From: Symbiodinium natans
Taxonomy: Eukaryota; Sar; Dinophyceae; Suessiales; Symbiodiniaceae
Direction of reading: 5' to 3'
Length of the DNA stretch: 64,000 nucleotides
Assembly (NCBI GenBank): GCA_905221605.1
Contig: CAJNDS010000154.1
Coordinates: 1-64,000, forward strand
How positions within the stretch are numbered: the stretch's first letter is position 1; each line of letters opens with the position of its first letter. Shown piece by piece: positions 54,434 through 64,000 of this stretch. A program made the position numbers and the translations under genes. The notes below the pieces were generated by a model. The model ran no database searches and had not been told where the DNA came from. It worked only from the letters and a program-made list of their open reading frames with translations.

Positions 54434-54484
54434 CTTCTTCTCCTTCTTCTCCCGGCGCTTCTCTTTCTTCGACTTCTGTGTCTC
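54434..54484 (-). CDS. 17-codon Lys/Glu exon
   Basis: After ..TCTTTAATGAACAG it reads ETQKSKKEKRREKKEKK and meets a GC donor (GCATGG); phase 0 at both ends. The composition links it to the coiled-coil gene just downstream. Confidence 0.45.
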
Positions 54485-54489
54485 CTGTT

Positions 54490-55320
54490 CATTAAAGACA
54501 CTCACCCTGCAACAAACGATGACCTGGCATCAGTGTCTCTGGCGGAGTCTGAAAGCTGGTCGTTGTGCGGTATAAGGGGGCTACATGTGGTCCATGTCGG
54601 TGCTGGGAAAAACAATTGGGAACTGCACATATGAGCAGGCGAGTGGATCCGGCGAGCCTGCCAATTCGCTCGCATCTCTCAGCAGAGTCAAGAGGCCCGA
54701 ATGCATGCATCCCGCCCTGAAGGAAAATAAAGATGTTGAAGCCCTGAGATGCAAATTTCAAGCAATGTCCTCGCTTGGCAGCTCGGCTTTGGAGCTGGTC
54801 CTGCGCAGTGCAGAGGGGCATGGCTTCCGCGTGTCGGTGTGGGAAAGTCGAAAAGTGGAGCGAGCCCGAAAGGACTGCAAAAGCATGCTTAACCCGCTCC
54901 TGTTTGCCGGAGCTTTGTCCGGCAGCATTTCAGGCGGCCCTCCGAGCGCAGGACTTGTGATCGAAGTGCCCAAGCCGCCATGCTGCCCATGCCCAAGCCT
55001 TGGACTCTTTGGCGTTCTGGTTGGAGGTCGAAGTCCGGCGGTGTCGGCAAGGCCGGCAACTCTGGCGCTGGCAGCAAGCTCATGGCAGCCTACATCGGAG
55101 TCAAGGCCAGCTGTCCAGGATCAAGGCATGCTCTGAACAATTCGATGTGTGGCGTAGCAGTCTAGCTGAACGTAGCCCCCGTGGGAAAAATGGATGACGG
55201 ACAAACGCAAGCGAACCATGATGCAGCGTGTGCCTCTCGTGGATTCGGCAGGCTCAGACTTAGCTGCGGAGCCTGTGGACAGAAGATGTCAGAAAGCGTG
55301 CCTCAGGATCGACGATCTCA
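54490..55320. other. competing frames, no confident gene
   Basis: A 183-codon plus-strand frame (54585-55136) overlaps comparable minus frames. None has family features. Confidence 0.3.
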
Positions 55321-55325
55321 CACAC

Positions 55326-55403
55326 TCTCCCCCTATGCTCGAGCGCCTCTGCTGGTTCTGGGGGTGGCCCAACAACGCCCGCAGCCTCGGCGATCCGCCG
55401 AGC
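55326..55403 (-). CDS. 26-codon exon of unidentified gene
   Basis: After ..GCCGGCTAAG it reads ARRIAEAAGVVGPPPEPAEA then LEHRGR and meets GTGTGTGAG; phase 0 at both ends. Confidence 0.45.
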
Positions 55404-55541
55404 CTTAGCCGGCGTGCGAAGATTTGAGCGAAGCACGTTCGGGCGACGGCTCAATTGGAGTGGGCTCACCATCTTCAGAGATCGGCATGGAAGTGAGATT
55501 GAGAGATAACTAGTGAAACATGGAGAGAGGTGAGGGAGTGC

Positions 55542-55542
<1 letters not shown>

Positions 55543-55576
<34 letters not shown>
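55543..55576. repeat. (GA)n microsatellite
   Basis: Sixteen GA units. A (CA)n tract lies nearby at 55842-55867. Confidence 0.9.
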
Positions 55577-55577
<1 letters not shown>

Positions 55578-56588
55578 CAGAGTACGAATCGCAGCGTGTG
55601 TGGATGGGGGGGTGGGGGGTTGGGGTTAGGGTTTAGGGTTGAGGGCGCGGGTTTGAAGTTCAGAGATTACGCCTGACACATGTTCATTTGCTTGGGACCT
55701 GAGATTGAAGTTTGCTAAAGTTTAAGATGTGAAGGCTGCATGAACCCTGAAAGGCTTTCGACCCGTATACTGCAATAAGGCACTTTGTCTGCTTAACCGC
55801 GATTGTTACATGAATGATTTTTCAGAAGCGAGAGAGAGAGACACACACATACACACACACACACACATGAGGGGGAAAGAGAGGGAGAGAAAGGGAGAGT
55901 TGGAGTGGGAGTGAGACAAAGAAAGGGAGACATGCGGGAGCACATACATATACGTATACGCTGTAAATAGAAAGATGTGTTTGCTATATAGCATATTGTA
56001 TTATAGGAAGCCAGTGGGGAGAGCAAAGTTGGGACAGCCAGATTGGCCAAAACCCAATTTTCTGGGGCCGACCCTCAATTGTGCACAGTGCAAAATCACT
56101 CATCCCTAAACCCTAAACCCTAAACCCTCTAAGCAACAAGCTAGCACTTCGGGATGTCGCGGGCAGTCTTCCAGCTCCGCCTTAGCAATTTTCGACAGGA
56201 GGAAGCACTTCGAGGCCAGAGTGCATGGAATGATTATTCTACGATGTTGAGGGTGCAGACAGCGGGGTTGTAGAAGTCTTTCGTTTCAATACCCCTTGAT
56301 ATTCCACACAGTTGCCAGAGTTGGAAATGGAATGTCGCTTCATGGGGTGTTAGTGGGGCGCGAAGGCCGCCGTTTCTTGCCTGCTCCTTTAATCCATTCT
56401 CGCAAGCTCGACTCACAACGTGCCACGACATGAAAAGCTAGTGAGCCCACAATCTTGTCCCAAAGGGCCAAAGGGTATCTTGGGGATTCTGCTTCACTTC
56501 GGGGTGCTGAGATTCAGCTGCTCTCTGGGTGCCATGCGGCGCTCAGTGCATCCAGGGGCGGCTGCGCGCCGCCCAGGAGGTCCTCATT

Positions 56589-56650
56589 AGGGTTTAGGGT
56601 TTAGGGTTTAGGGTTTAGGGTTTAGGGTTTAGGGTTTAGGGTTTAGGGTT
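56589..56650. repeat. interstitial TTTAGGG array, nine perfect copies
   Basis: The longest uninterrupted perfect TTTAGGG run in the window. Confidence 0.95.
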
Positions 56651-56718
56651 AGAAATGTCTCAGGCGCCTGAGGCAGGAAAGCACACCAATCTGCCCTCAA
56701 AAGCTGCATGGTGTTTCT

Positions 56719-57056
56719 AGCGCCTGTTCAACACAGCTATTGCGCCAGCAGCTTCCGTGCGGCCTGCCATGTGATGCCATACTTGGCCAACCTTGGCGCA
56801 CGCACAGCCACTGGCAACGAGCTTCGGATAAGCCTTTCGCGACGGGCAAAGTCTGAAGATCACAACTCTAAACCCCTAATGGGGGTTTACGAAAACAAGG
56901 TGCCCCCAATATAGTCCCAACTAGCAGGATTCCCTTACAATGAGGACCATTAAGGGCCCCAAGGTGCCCCCCTATTTTCGTAAACCCCCTAGATGTTTGC
57001 CGAAAGCCATCTGCTCCAATTCTGTCCAAAAGCTCTGGCTCCAGGAAGTGTCGCAC
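56719..57056 (-). CDS. two exons joined across an element-intron
   Basis: Exon 56986-57056 (71 nt) after ..GTGTTTGGACAG reads VRHFLEPELLDRIGADGFRQ then TSR. Exon 56719-56852 after ..GTGATCTTCAG reads LCPSRKAYPKLVASGCACAK then VGQVWHHMAGRTEAAGAIAV. The 133-nt intron between them begins at GTTTACG of an inverted-repeat element and phase 2 is kept. A possible upstream exon (57140-57250, MLDATASHTEPSGPKQILLY) starts with ATG. No family was recognised. Confidence 0.5.
56881..56989 (-). mobile_element. introner-like element
   Basis: GGGGGTTTACGAAAACAAGG at one end and the reverse complement of CCTATTTTCGTAAACCCCC at the other give an inverted repeat of about 20 bp. The minus-strand GT of GTTTACG coincides with the inferred donor at 56985. 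Confidence 0.7.
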
Positions 57057-57537
57057 CTGTCCAAACACGAGGTTGTTGGTTGTTTGGGTTTTAGCGCTTG
57101 GGGTTGAAGGTTTGGTAAGCACACACAGAGATTCCGCTTTATCTCTTTGCTTGCAGTGATTCGCCGTTTACATTCTGGGTCAGGGAAATAGAGTAAGATC
57201 TGTTTTGGGCCCGACGGCTCAGTATGCGACGCTGTGGCATCGAGCATGAATTGGGTTTCAGGAAAGATTCGGGATTGGGTGTTCGCGTTTGGTTTGGACG
57301 TTGCCAGGATTGTGGGGCTTAGCTAGCAGCTAGCATGCCTGGACATCGAGACATACTACCAACATGCAAACGTCCGAAGGCGGGAGGCTAGTGCTAACTT
57401 GTCCTCTAAACCCTACACCCTAATGTTGCACCTGCTTTAGTGTCATTTCCCGCCATTATGCGATTTCTCGGAAAATTGTAGAACCCCTATTGCCAAGGCT
57501 TACCCGCAATGATGCGAAGTTTGCGGGCTGGGCATGA

Positions 57538-57556
57538 GGGGGGGGGGGGGGGGGGG
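57538..57556. repeat. poly-G tract
   Basis: Nineteen consecutive G. Comparable runs are at 20951, 23297, 35611 (C), 42893, 42953 and 61131 (C). Confidence 0.9.
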
Positions 57557-57699
57557 CCGGGAGCCAAAAACTAACAATAGTCTTGAATAAGAATCTCGGA
57601 ATTTTCTGGAGTCTGGCTGTATATACATTCCTGCTAAAATTTCATTACGAAACAGGCCCCCAAACAATTTTCCAAGGGAGTAGAAGCCCACGAGTTGCC

Positions 57700-58545
57700 T
57701 TCATTGGCTTTAGTAAAGTATTTCGGTTACCTGCACTAATCCGTAGCCCCCCTAGCCAGGGAGCCAAAACAGCCTGGAAAGCTTAGGCATAGACCCTCAA
57801 GCTTCAAGGCTTCCCCTCAACCCTCGACCCTTTACAGAGGGTGGGCAAAAGCCCCAAATTGTTTGGGGGGGACCCCTAGATTCTAAAGCGAGCACAACAT
57901 TAAACCCTAAGCCCTCAACCCTTGCTTGGCAGCAATGAACAAAAGCGCTCGTTCGGAGCCTCCGCTGCGGCCATTCGTCGTCCCAGTGGTGCGCTCAAAG
58001 CCCCTAAGCGTCCTTAGTGCTGAGCTGTCGTGCTGGCCAGTTGGCACGCATGAATACGGACATCACGTATGGGCCCGTGAACCAATTCAATGATTTTGCT
58101 GTCCAAGTATCTCGGGAATGTGTGAGGCTGTGCGGCAGCACGCCTTGTTTGCAAGCGAGATCGGGAAAAAAGAGAGTTCCCAAACTGGATGCACACCGAG
58201 GACAAGCTGATTGGGCCATAGCCTTAGCCCTTGCTGGGCTCTCCCCTAAAGATCCCTAAAGCTGTCTGTATATAATGGGGTCTCTGCGCCATACTAAGTT
58301 TTTGCAGGTACTGAAACCCTGAAACCCTGGAACCCTCAACCCCAAACCTACACCCTTAAACCCTAAACCCTAAACCCGAAGCCCTGAACCCTAGACCTGC
58401 CAGAAAAGGGTCTGCAAGGCCCAGAATCTAGGCCGACACCCACGTGTCATCGTGAGATCTGAGGGTCTGGGCCGCAGCTCTCCCACTGAGCGTAGTTCCT
58501 TTGCTTCTTTAAGGGAGTCTCGACTGTGTACGGATGCGTACGGAT
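57700..58545. other. no confident gene
   Basis: Degenerate CCCTAAA-like stretches at 57810-57835, 57900-57920 and 58310-58395. Plus and minus frames at 58004-58260 compete and neither has family features. Confidence 0.35.
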
Positions 58546-58549
58546 GTGT

Positions 58550-58707
58550 AGGGTTTAGGGTTTAGGGTTTAGGGTGTAGGGTCTAGGGTCTAGGGTCTAG
58601 GGTCTAGGGTTTAGGGTTTAGGGTTTAGGGTTTAGGGTTTAGGGTTTAGGGTTTAGGGTTTCGGGTTTCGGGTTTCGGGTTTAGGTTTAGGGCTTAGGGT
58701 TTAGCGC
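58550..58707. repeat. largest telomere-like array (TTTAGGG with TCTAGGG and TTTCGGG blocks)
   Basis: About 22 heptamers: TTTAGGG, then a block of TCTAGGG, eight TTTAGGG, then TTTCGGG. Variants occur as contiguous blocks, not scattered. Confidence 0.95.
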
Positions 58708-59194
58708 TTTTGATACTTCAAGCTTGAAGGGCCCCTCGTCACCTCGTCCTCCATTGCCTCCCCTAACTATGTCGAGTCGTTCCGAAGCTGTTTCAGTTTA
58801 CTATTCGCTCTCCCTCTTGCCCTACCAGCGAAGAAGTACACTTTCAATATATGGGAGTATTGCACATCGCCCGGCGTTGAGCACATGTCAATTACTTTGC
58901 TGCAGGCACAGGTTCTGACCACAGCTGCTCATCCACCTGAACTGGTTAGGCACGGCTGGGAACATCCCAACCGCCGGCCATCTCTCTGCACTAACGTCTC
59001 CCCCTCGGCAATATTTGGCAACCCCTCTCGTCTATGTATTCATAGAAACTCCGACACAAGGAGCCGGTTCAAGATGCCTCTTCCCAGGACAAGCCAGCTG
59101 CAAGGAGCTCCTCAGGTCATGTGCAAAGCCGAAAACAGGCCGTAGAGAAGGGATAAGGGTTGATTAGGCTTAGAGAAGCCAGACACTGCGCTTC

Positions 59195-59325
59195 GAGATT
59201 GCAGATGACGGCAGTGAGGTGCCGATTGGCGTGGGCATTCTCTAGGAAGAAACTCATGAGGTACTTAACCGTACCACAAGTTGTTCCTTGCCATGTGGCA
59301 AAAGGATGCAAAGGTTGCTTGTCAA
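59195..59325 (-). CDS. exon of unidentified protein
   Basis: After ..GTTGACAAG the frame reads QPLHPFATWQGTTCGTVKYL then MSFFLENAHANRHLTAVICN and LE with a possible GC donor. Protein-like; family not recognised. Confidence 0.45.
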
Positions 59326-59472
59326 CTTCGGGGCTGAAGATTCAGGATTCTCGTTCCAGCCGTTTCATTCAACCAATTTTCGAAAACTTCTCAACTTGTC
59401 GGTGCTACCAGCAAAATCATCAAATCATACATGTGCATGCGCACATACTGCGTGCATATCAAGATGTGATGT

Positions 59473-59664
59473 TGCCGCTAATAATTACTTAATAATTAAT
59501 TGCTAATTAATTAATAACTAATTAATAATTAATTATTAGTTAATTCAAAAATAATTAATAATTAATTTATAATTAATTAATAATTAACTAATAATTACTT
59601 TAAAATTAATTAATAATTAATTAATTAATTATTAATTAATACTATTAATTAATAACTAATTAAC
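59473..59664. repeat. TTAATTAA-rich A/T island
   Basis: About 190 bp composed almost only of A and T, built from AATTAATTAATAATTA-like units that are palindromic at many scales. It has only a handful of G or C bases. Confidence 0.9.
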
Positions 59665-59737
59665 ATGGCCCCCCCGATGGGGGTTGCCCCGAAGAGCGTG
59701 CGACGTCCCAGGTTTTGGGTCTGTCTTTCTTCCTCGC

Positions 59738-59805
59738 TCTCTCTCCCTGTCTCTCTCTCTCTCTCTCTCTCCCTCCCTCCCTTCCTCCCTCCCTCTCTCA
59801 CTCTC
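59738..59805. repeat. CT-rich simple repeat
   Basis: (CT)n followed by CCTC/CCTT units. Confidence 0.9.
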
Positions 59806-60558
59806 CCCTGCAACACTGCCACACACGTTCATGGTCATTACGGAAGCAGCTTCGCCTAACTGTCCACAGGTTGAACTTCTGGCAGCTTCCTGAAACAACT
59901 CCAGGACTAGGACTAGACTACCTTCAAGTCTTAGGCATCCTTAAGGATCCTGAGTAAACACCTGAAAGATCCCCTCAATAGGGGACCCCTTTTGGGGGCT
60001 ACCTTTGCCGAGGCTCGGGTTCCAGGAGATCGCGCAGTTCCGCAGGCGACGGCTCAGGCGGCAGTCTATGCGAGCAACCAGGCGTAGGGTCAATTGGGGG
60101 GAGTTCGCGCGTGGAGGCTAGACTTCAAAGGTTCATCTAGGGCTGGGGTTCAGAAGGGCTTGGGGATTTAGGGTGGACTTAGCGCGTCAGGAAAGGTCCA
60201 CGGCGCAGCCTTTGCCGTGCTGATGGCGGAATTGTAGGGGGCGCAGCTGTGGCAGCCTCACCGTACTACACGCCCAGGTTGACTAATGTTGACTGAGGGT
60301 TCAGGGGGTCTTGCAAGATCCCTTGCGCTACGGAGCTGCTACTCTAAGTACCCCTGGCGCCCCTTTCAAGACCTGGTCCGTGCTCCACTTTATCCGTCTT
60401 GTCTCTTTGATATTTCCCTTTCTTACCGTCCTCCTTCTCCCAGCGCGGAGCCAAGGAGGAAGAGCTGGGTAACGGCGCAGGCACGGGCCGCGGTGGCGGC
60501 TCGGGACGCTTTGGCTCGGCGGGTTGGAACCTGGACTTCCAAATTCTAAGAATCCAAG

Positions 60559-60612
60559 TAAACCCTAAACCCTAAACCCTAGACCCTAAACCCTAAACCC
60601 TAAACCCTAGAC
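60559..60612. repeat. interstitial CCCTAAA array
   Basis: Seven CCCTAAA heptamers with two CCCTAGA variants. Confidence 0.92.
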
Positions 60613-60826
60613 CAGTATACGGCTTCTGGTTCCTTCTGTTTCTGCAACTTCGTGGCAACACGCAGAAACCTGCTTACAGGCCAGGCTCTTTCAAGGGGCC
60701 AATATTCGAAGTACACAATGCCTCTAAACTCCAAGACTCGAAGCCAAGGGGCCACTGGAACCACGAAACTGGCTCCTGCCAGATGTCAAGTTGCCATATG
60801 TTGCCATTGCATGTGGAAGGTAACTA

Positions 60827-60917
60827 AGGGACCCCGAATATAGACCCCCAAATAGTAGAGGATTCCCTTAGAATAAGGACCCCCCAAAAAGTACCCCTAC
60901 TTTCGGAAACCCCCCCC
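60827..60917 (-). repeat. GTTTACG-family element copy
   Basis: In minus orientation it starts GGGTTTCCGAAAGTAGGGG, then TACTTTTTGGGGGGTCC and AATCCTCTACTATTTGGGGG, ending in TATATTCGGGGTCCC. Confidence 0.7.
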
Positions 60918-61055
60918 GCCAGTTCAGCAATGTAGGCGCCGCTGGCTCCTGGATCGGCCCCGTGGATCTCTCAGTCACTGGAGGCTCTGCCAAGGGCGCT
61001 GACAACTCCTGCCAGGGAGGGCATCAAGCTGACAAGGTGGGCATTTCCCCCAAGG

Positions 61056-61164
61056 ACCGGGGTACCCTTAATATACCCCAAAATAGTATTCTCCTACTAT
61101 CGGAACCCCCATGGAACCCCCAAAAAACTCCCCCCCCCCCCCCCATTTTCATTTTCGTACACCG
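61056..61164 (-). repeat. GTTTACG-family element copy next to an exon
   Basis: In minus orientation it starts GTGTACGAAAATGAAAATGG at the donor of the 61163-61390 exon, has a 14-base G run, GATAGTAGGAGAATACTATT and GGGTACCCCGG. Confidence 0.65.
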
Positions 61165-61390
61165 CCAGATCTGACAAGCACCCTGTGCAAATCACGGACG
61201 GTGACCAGGCATGCGAGCCACCATCCTGACTGTGGTCAGGCTGAGGCTGCACAAATCCATCCCGGAGACGGGGCACCGGGGCGGACCTGGATTCAGTCTG
61301 CAAAGCGTCGCAGCAGTGAGTAAACACGAAGGAGCTCTGCCATGATCCATGTGCTAACACCTGAGCGCGCGGCGCCTCCTCACGCAACTC
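61163..61390 (-). CDS. 76-codon exon of unidentified gene
   Basis: After a strong acceptor (..CGACTTCCTTTCCAG) it reads ELREEAPRAQVLAHGSWQSS, then FVFTHCCDALQTESRSAPVP and RLRDGFVQPQPDHSQDGGSH, ending ..CTGCLSDLA at GT of an inverted-repeat element. Phase 0 at both ends. No family was recognised. Confidence 0.5.
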
Positions 61391-61580
61391 CTGGAAAGGA
61401 AGTCGCAAAACCCCCGAGAGCGTTCAGGCCTCCTTGTGCGTGGGCGCCCAGGAGCCACAAAGCACAATGGCCTCCTGCGTTCGCCAAGCATAGAAGGGAT
61501 CCGCAGACCAGAGCCTGTCAGTGACCAATGTCTGCGCGCTGCCCCCCCCCTCCCCCCCGTCCGCGGCGACTATTCTGACC

Positions 61581-61668
61581 ACATAGGGGTTTCCGAAAAT
61601 AGGGGTACCCTTTTGGGGGCATGTTAGGGTACATTAGGGGCACCCCTATTTATTTGGGGAAATATCCA
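61581..61668. mobile_element. GTTTACG-family element with 10-bp target duplication
   Basis: Flanked by TATTCTGACC at 61571-61580 and again at 61669-61678. Between them are GGGGTTTCCGAAAATAGGGG, GGTACCC and the inverted end ATTTGGGGAAATATCCA. Confidence 0.75.
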
Positions 61669-61689
61669 TATTCTGACCTGTGGAGAGAC

Positions 61690-61800
61690 GCAGGTACAGT
61701 GTCGTGATGCCATGTGGTTCTGCTGCGCCTGCGGTCAAAGCTTGGCAGCGCACTCGGATGCTCGTTGAGGGCCTGCACAAGCAGTCAAGCATACCTGCAA
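61690..61800 (-). CDS. candidate exon next to the element
   Basis: After ..GCTCATTGCAG the frame reads MLDCLCRPSTSIRVRCQALT then AGAAEPHGITTLYLRLST and meets GTCAGAATATGG, which is the target duplication. Unassigned. Confidence 0.35.
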
Positions 61801-61863
61801 TGAGCACCACCACTTCGCGACTCCTGCGACCCTCTCTTGGCTGACTTCCATTCATGTGTAGAC

Positions 61864-61907
61864 GAACCCTAAACCCTAAACCCTAAACCCCTAAACCCTA
61901 AACCCTG
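61864..61907. repeat. interstitial CCCTAAA array
   Basis: Six CCCTAAA units with one extra C. Confidence 0.9.
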
Positions 61908-62088
61908 CCAGCTGGATCCAACCTCTGCAGCCACATAGCCGCCAGACTCCACTCCGTTGCACTCGGCCTGGACATGAACGTTCCCGAACGCTCTGCTTCT
62001 TGAATTGAAGGACAGATTGCACCAACATTCGCACAAGCTTGCACTAGCCAACTCCTCTTCAATGCCCATCGCAAACGACATCAAAAGA

Positions 62089-62180
62089 CTAAACCCTAAA
62101 CCCTAAACCCTCAAAAGACTAAACCCTAAACCCTAAACCCTGAACCCTCCTAAACCCCTAGGCCCTAAACCCTACTGTAA
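62089..62180. repeat. CCCTAAA array with a duplicated block
   Basis: A TCAAAAGACTAAACCCTAAA block occurs twice, followed by CCCTGAA and CCCTACT variants. Confidence 0.88.
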
Positions 62181-62317
62181 ACCCTCTACACACCGGAGGT
62201 CCTCGAGCGCAAGCTGATGCTCGAGGCGCTCTTCTTCGCTGAGGTTGTGGGCGTCAACTTGGCGCTGCGATCAGGGCTCTTGGACCATTGTGATACGACG
62301 TACGATGCATTTTCGAA

Positions 62318-62468
<151 letters not shown>

Positions 62469-62869
62469 CGTGCATGCATCATACATCTATGTCTATGTCT
62501 AGATCTGTATATATATATATACACACACACGAAACTGGTGACGAAGTCTGAATTTCACGCGTTTGTGTGGCAAGCGCACCGTGTCCTGCTGAAAACTTTC
62601 GATGCTGTTCTTCAGATTCAATAGCTCCTTGATGCTGTTCTTAAGACAACAGCCCCTTGACCGTCACATGCAGAAAGCCCTGTTGCATTTAGGTAGCTGT
62701 GTTCTCTTCCCGCTGATGCCGCAACCAACAATCAACTCGTGGACTATGCAATGCTCAATGGATACCAGGGGAGAGGCCTAAACTCCAGGCTCCGGGCAGG
62801 CGTACCCAGCACTGGGATGCTTGTCTCGCTGAGCATACCTATCCAAGCAATGCTCAGAGCACTGCACTC

Positions 62870-63300
62870 AAAGCACGAGGCATGAAGGAACTGACCCAGC
62901 GCGCCACTTCATTGTGGTGGCACCCGCGTGCCGCAGGTTTGTGGCAGGGGTCTTGGCAGAAATAGTCCTGGCAGTCTGAGGACAATTGACAAAGCTTACA
63001 TTCTGAAGATCGCAGGTAACCGAAGTTCTGGTAGCATCAAGGCCCCCAGTGGCTCCTGGATGGCGGAGGTGGCGGTCGTGGCCGCAGCGTGCTGGGTGGG
63101 CCAGGTGGTCTAACGGTGCCCGGCGGTGGCCCTGGGGGCCCTGGTGGCCCTGGTGGCCACCGTTGTGGCCGCACGGTGGAGGGCGGAGCTGGAGCGGCAG
63201 CTCTACGCACGGTGGACGGAGGCCCGGCTGGCCGCCAGACCTCGCCAGGCCTCGGACACGTAGAACATGAAATGCATCAACACGGTGGGTCGGCACAGTG
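62870..63300. other. GC-rich stretch with GGTGGCCCT repeats, no confident gene
   Basis: GGCCCTGGTGGCCCTGGTGG at 63125-63160 gives Gly/Pro- or His/Gln-rich frames on both strands. Neither is credible. Confidence 0.4.
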
Positions 63301-63623
63301 ACCCCAATCCACTGCAGCTAGGGCTCGATGTGAGAACCGCAGCCATCAGTGCTCCAGCGATGCATGCGCAGATGCAACCATGATATTCTAATCTGAGAAG
63401 GATACAGATGGACGATGGCCTCAATCTGGACCTACGAAGTCGAGTGTTTCGGTTCGGGGCTTTGCTTTGGCCTCATGCGTGCAAGAACTATGATAATCAA
63501 GATTGTGGTGCCTGTCCGCCTTTCGGAGGCTCTAGATTTAAGGGCCCGTATCATTGCAGGAACCTTCAGGAACCCTAGCTTTGGGGCAGCCCACCAGAGT
63601 CGTGCTTCCATGTCCGTGGCCAA

Positions 63624-63730
63624 TCATCCAAGGAGCTCAACATTCAGAGTCATCCATCCCTTGTCGGCAGGCATCTGTGAGAACTCAGAGCTGCTTTTTC
63701 GCATCCGGACGCCGTTGTGGCCCACTTCGC
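63624..63730 (-). CDS. terminal exon of unidentified protein
   Basis: After ..GATGCCGATGGCAG the frame reads EVGHNGVRMRKSSSEFSQMP then ADKGWMTLNVELLG with TGA at 63624-63626. Its length (2 nt plus 35 codons) fits. Upstream exons would lie beyond or near the right edge. Confidence 0.5.
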
Positions 63731-64000
63731 CTGCCATCGGCATCTCTGTACAATGAGTCAACGGATTGCCAAGGAACCGACAACCTGGCACCCTCTGCAT
63801 TGCTTAGGAGGGATCGGTGGCGGCAGAAGCTACGGCGAAAGCCATAACTCCGTAGCACCAGGTCGGCTCAATTCCAGACCAATCTCAGTTTCCTACTCCG
63901 CAATTTTGCAGAGCTACCGACACATAAGCTTCATTCCAGGAAACAGCAATAGGCCAATAGGCACAGAGACGTGCGGCAAAGTGGTGATCAGGACCCCGAT

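Noticed and set aside
54585-55136. 183-codon plus-strand frame
   Set aside because: No domain features, overlapped by equally open minus frames, opposite to all neighbouring genes.
58550-58707. True chromosome end
   Set aside because: Sequence with exon-like frames and other arrays continues on both sides, so the array is internal.
60904-61020. Exon downstream of the 61056 element
   Set aside because: Three frames on two strands (GADPGASGAYIAELAGG, ELSAPLAEPPVTE.., and a plus frame) are all open and plausible, so no call was made.

Overview
The window looks like nuclear DNA of a dinoflagellate, probably a Symbiodiniaceae/Suessiales-like alga. This rests on four things seen in the sequence: roughly thirty scattered TTTAGGG/CCCTAAA arrays (the dinoflagellate/plant telomere heptamer) inside the chromosome; genes cut into many short exons with GC and even GA 5' splice sites and almost always AG|G at the 3' side; nearly every convincing exon lying on the minus strand, as in dinoflagellate unidirectional gene blocks; and an ankyrin protein with a ubiquitin-like N-terminus, a common dinoflagellate architecture. 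There is no operon, no bacterial gene signal and no CRISPR array. The family label below the phylum is inference.

Layout, left to right (transcription runs right to left). 1-9 kb: edge exon of an unknown gene, Lys-rich and charged C-terminal exons, an unknown exon at 5.8-6.1 kb. 10.8-15.4 kb: exons of KH-domain/RRM-like RNA-binding protein(s). 16-25 kb: a string of unassigned exons mixed with several short inverted-repeat elements, including a 249-bp element inserted in a telomere-like array and a 793-bp element with 26-bp ends. 26.9-33.0 kb: a Rab18-like small GTPase rebuilt across nine exons plus a distant tenth, whose last intron (4.2 kb) holds exons of at least one other gene. 34.5-35.5 kb: intact intronless 330-aa unknown protein. 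38.4-39.7 kb: intronless ankyrin protein. 41-44 kb: unassigned exons. 46.4-48.0 kb: three-exon 3'(2'),5'-bisphosphate nucleotidase/inositol phosphatase-like enzyme. 51-55 kb: a Cys-rich exon and a highly charged coiled-coil gene. 55-64 kb: isolated exons, the densest telomere-like arrays, a 190-bp almost pure A/T island and long microsatellites.

The most interesting signal is a family of about ten ~90-130 bp elements with inverted ends of the type GTTTACGAAAATAGGGG. In at least three places (19.8, 29.2, 56.9 kb) the reading frame on either side joins if the intron begins exactly at the element's GTTTACG end. The element therefore behaves as a ready-made intron (introner-like). Introners are known from dinoflagellates in general; whether this family is described cannot be judged here.

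Most single-exon calls are reading-frame and splice-site inferences without homology support. They are marked with moderate or low confidence. The Rab, nucleotidase, ankyrin and KH calls rest on recognisable family motifs.
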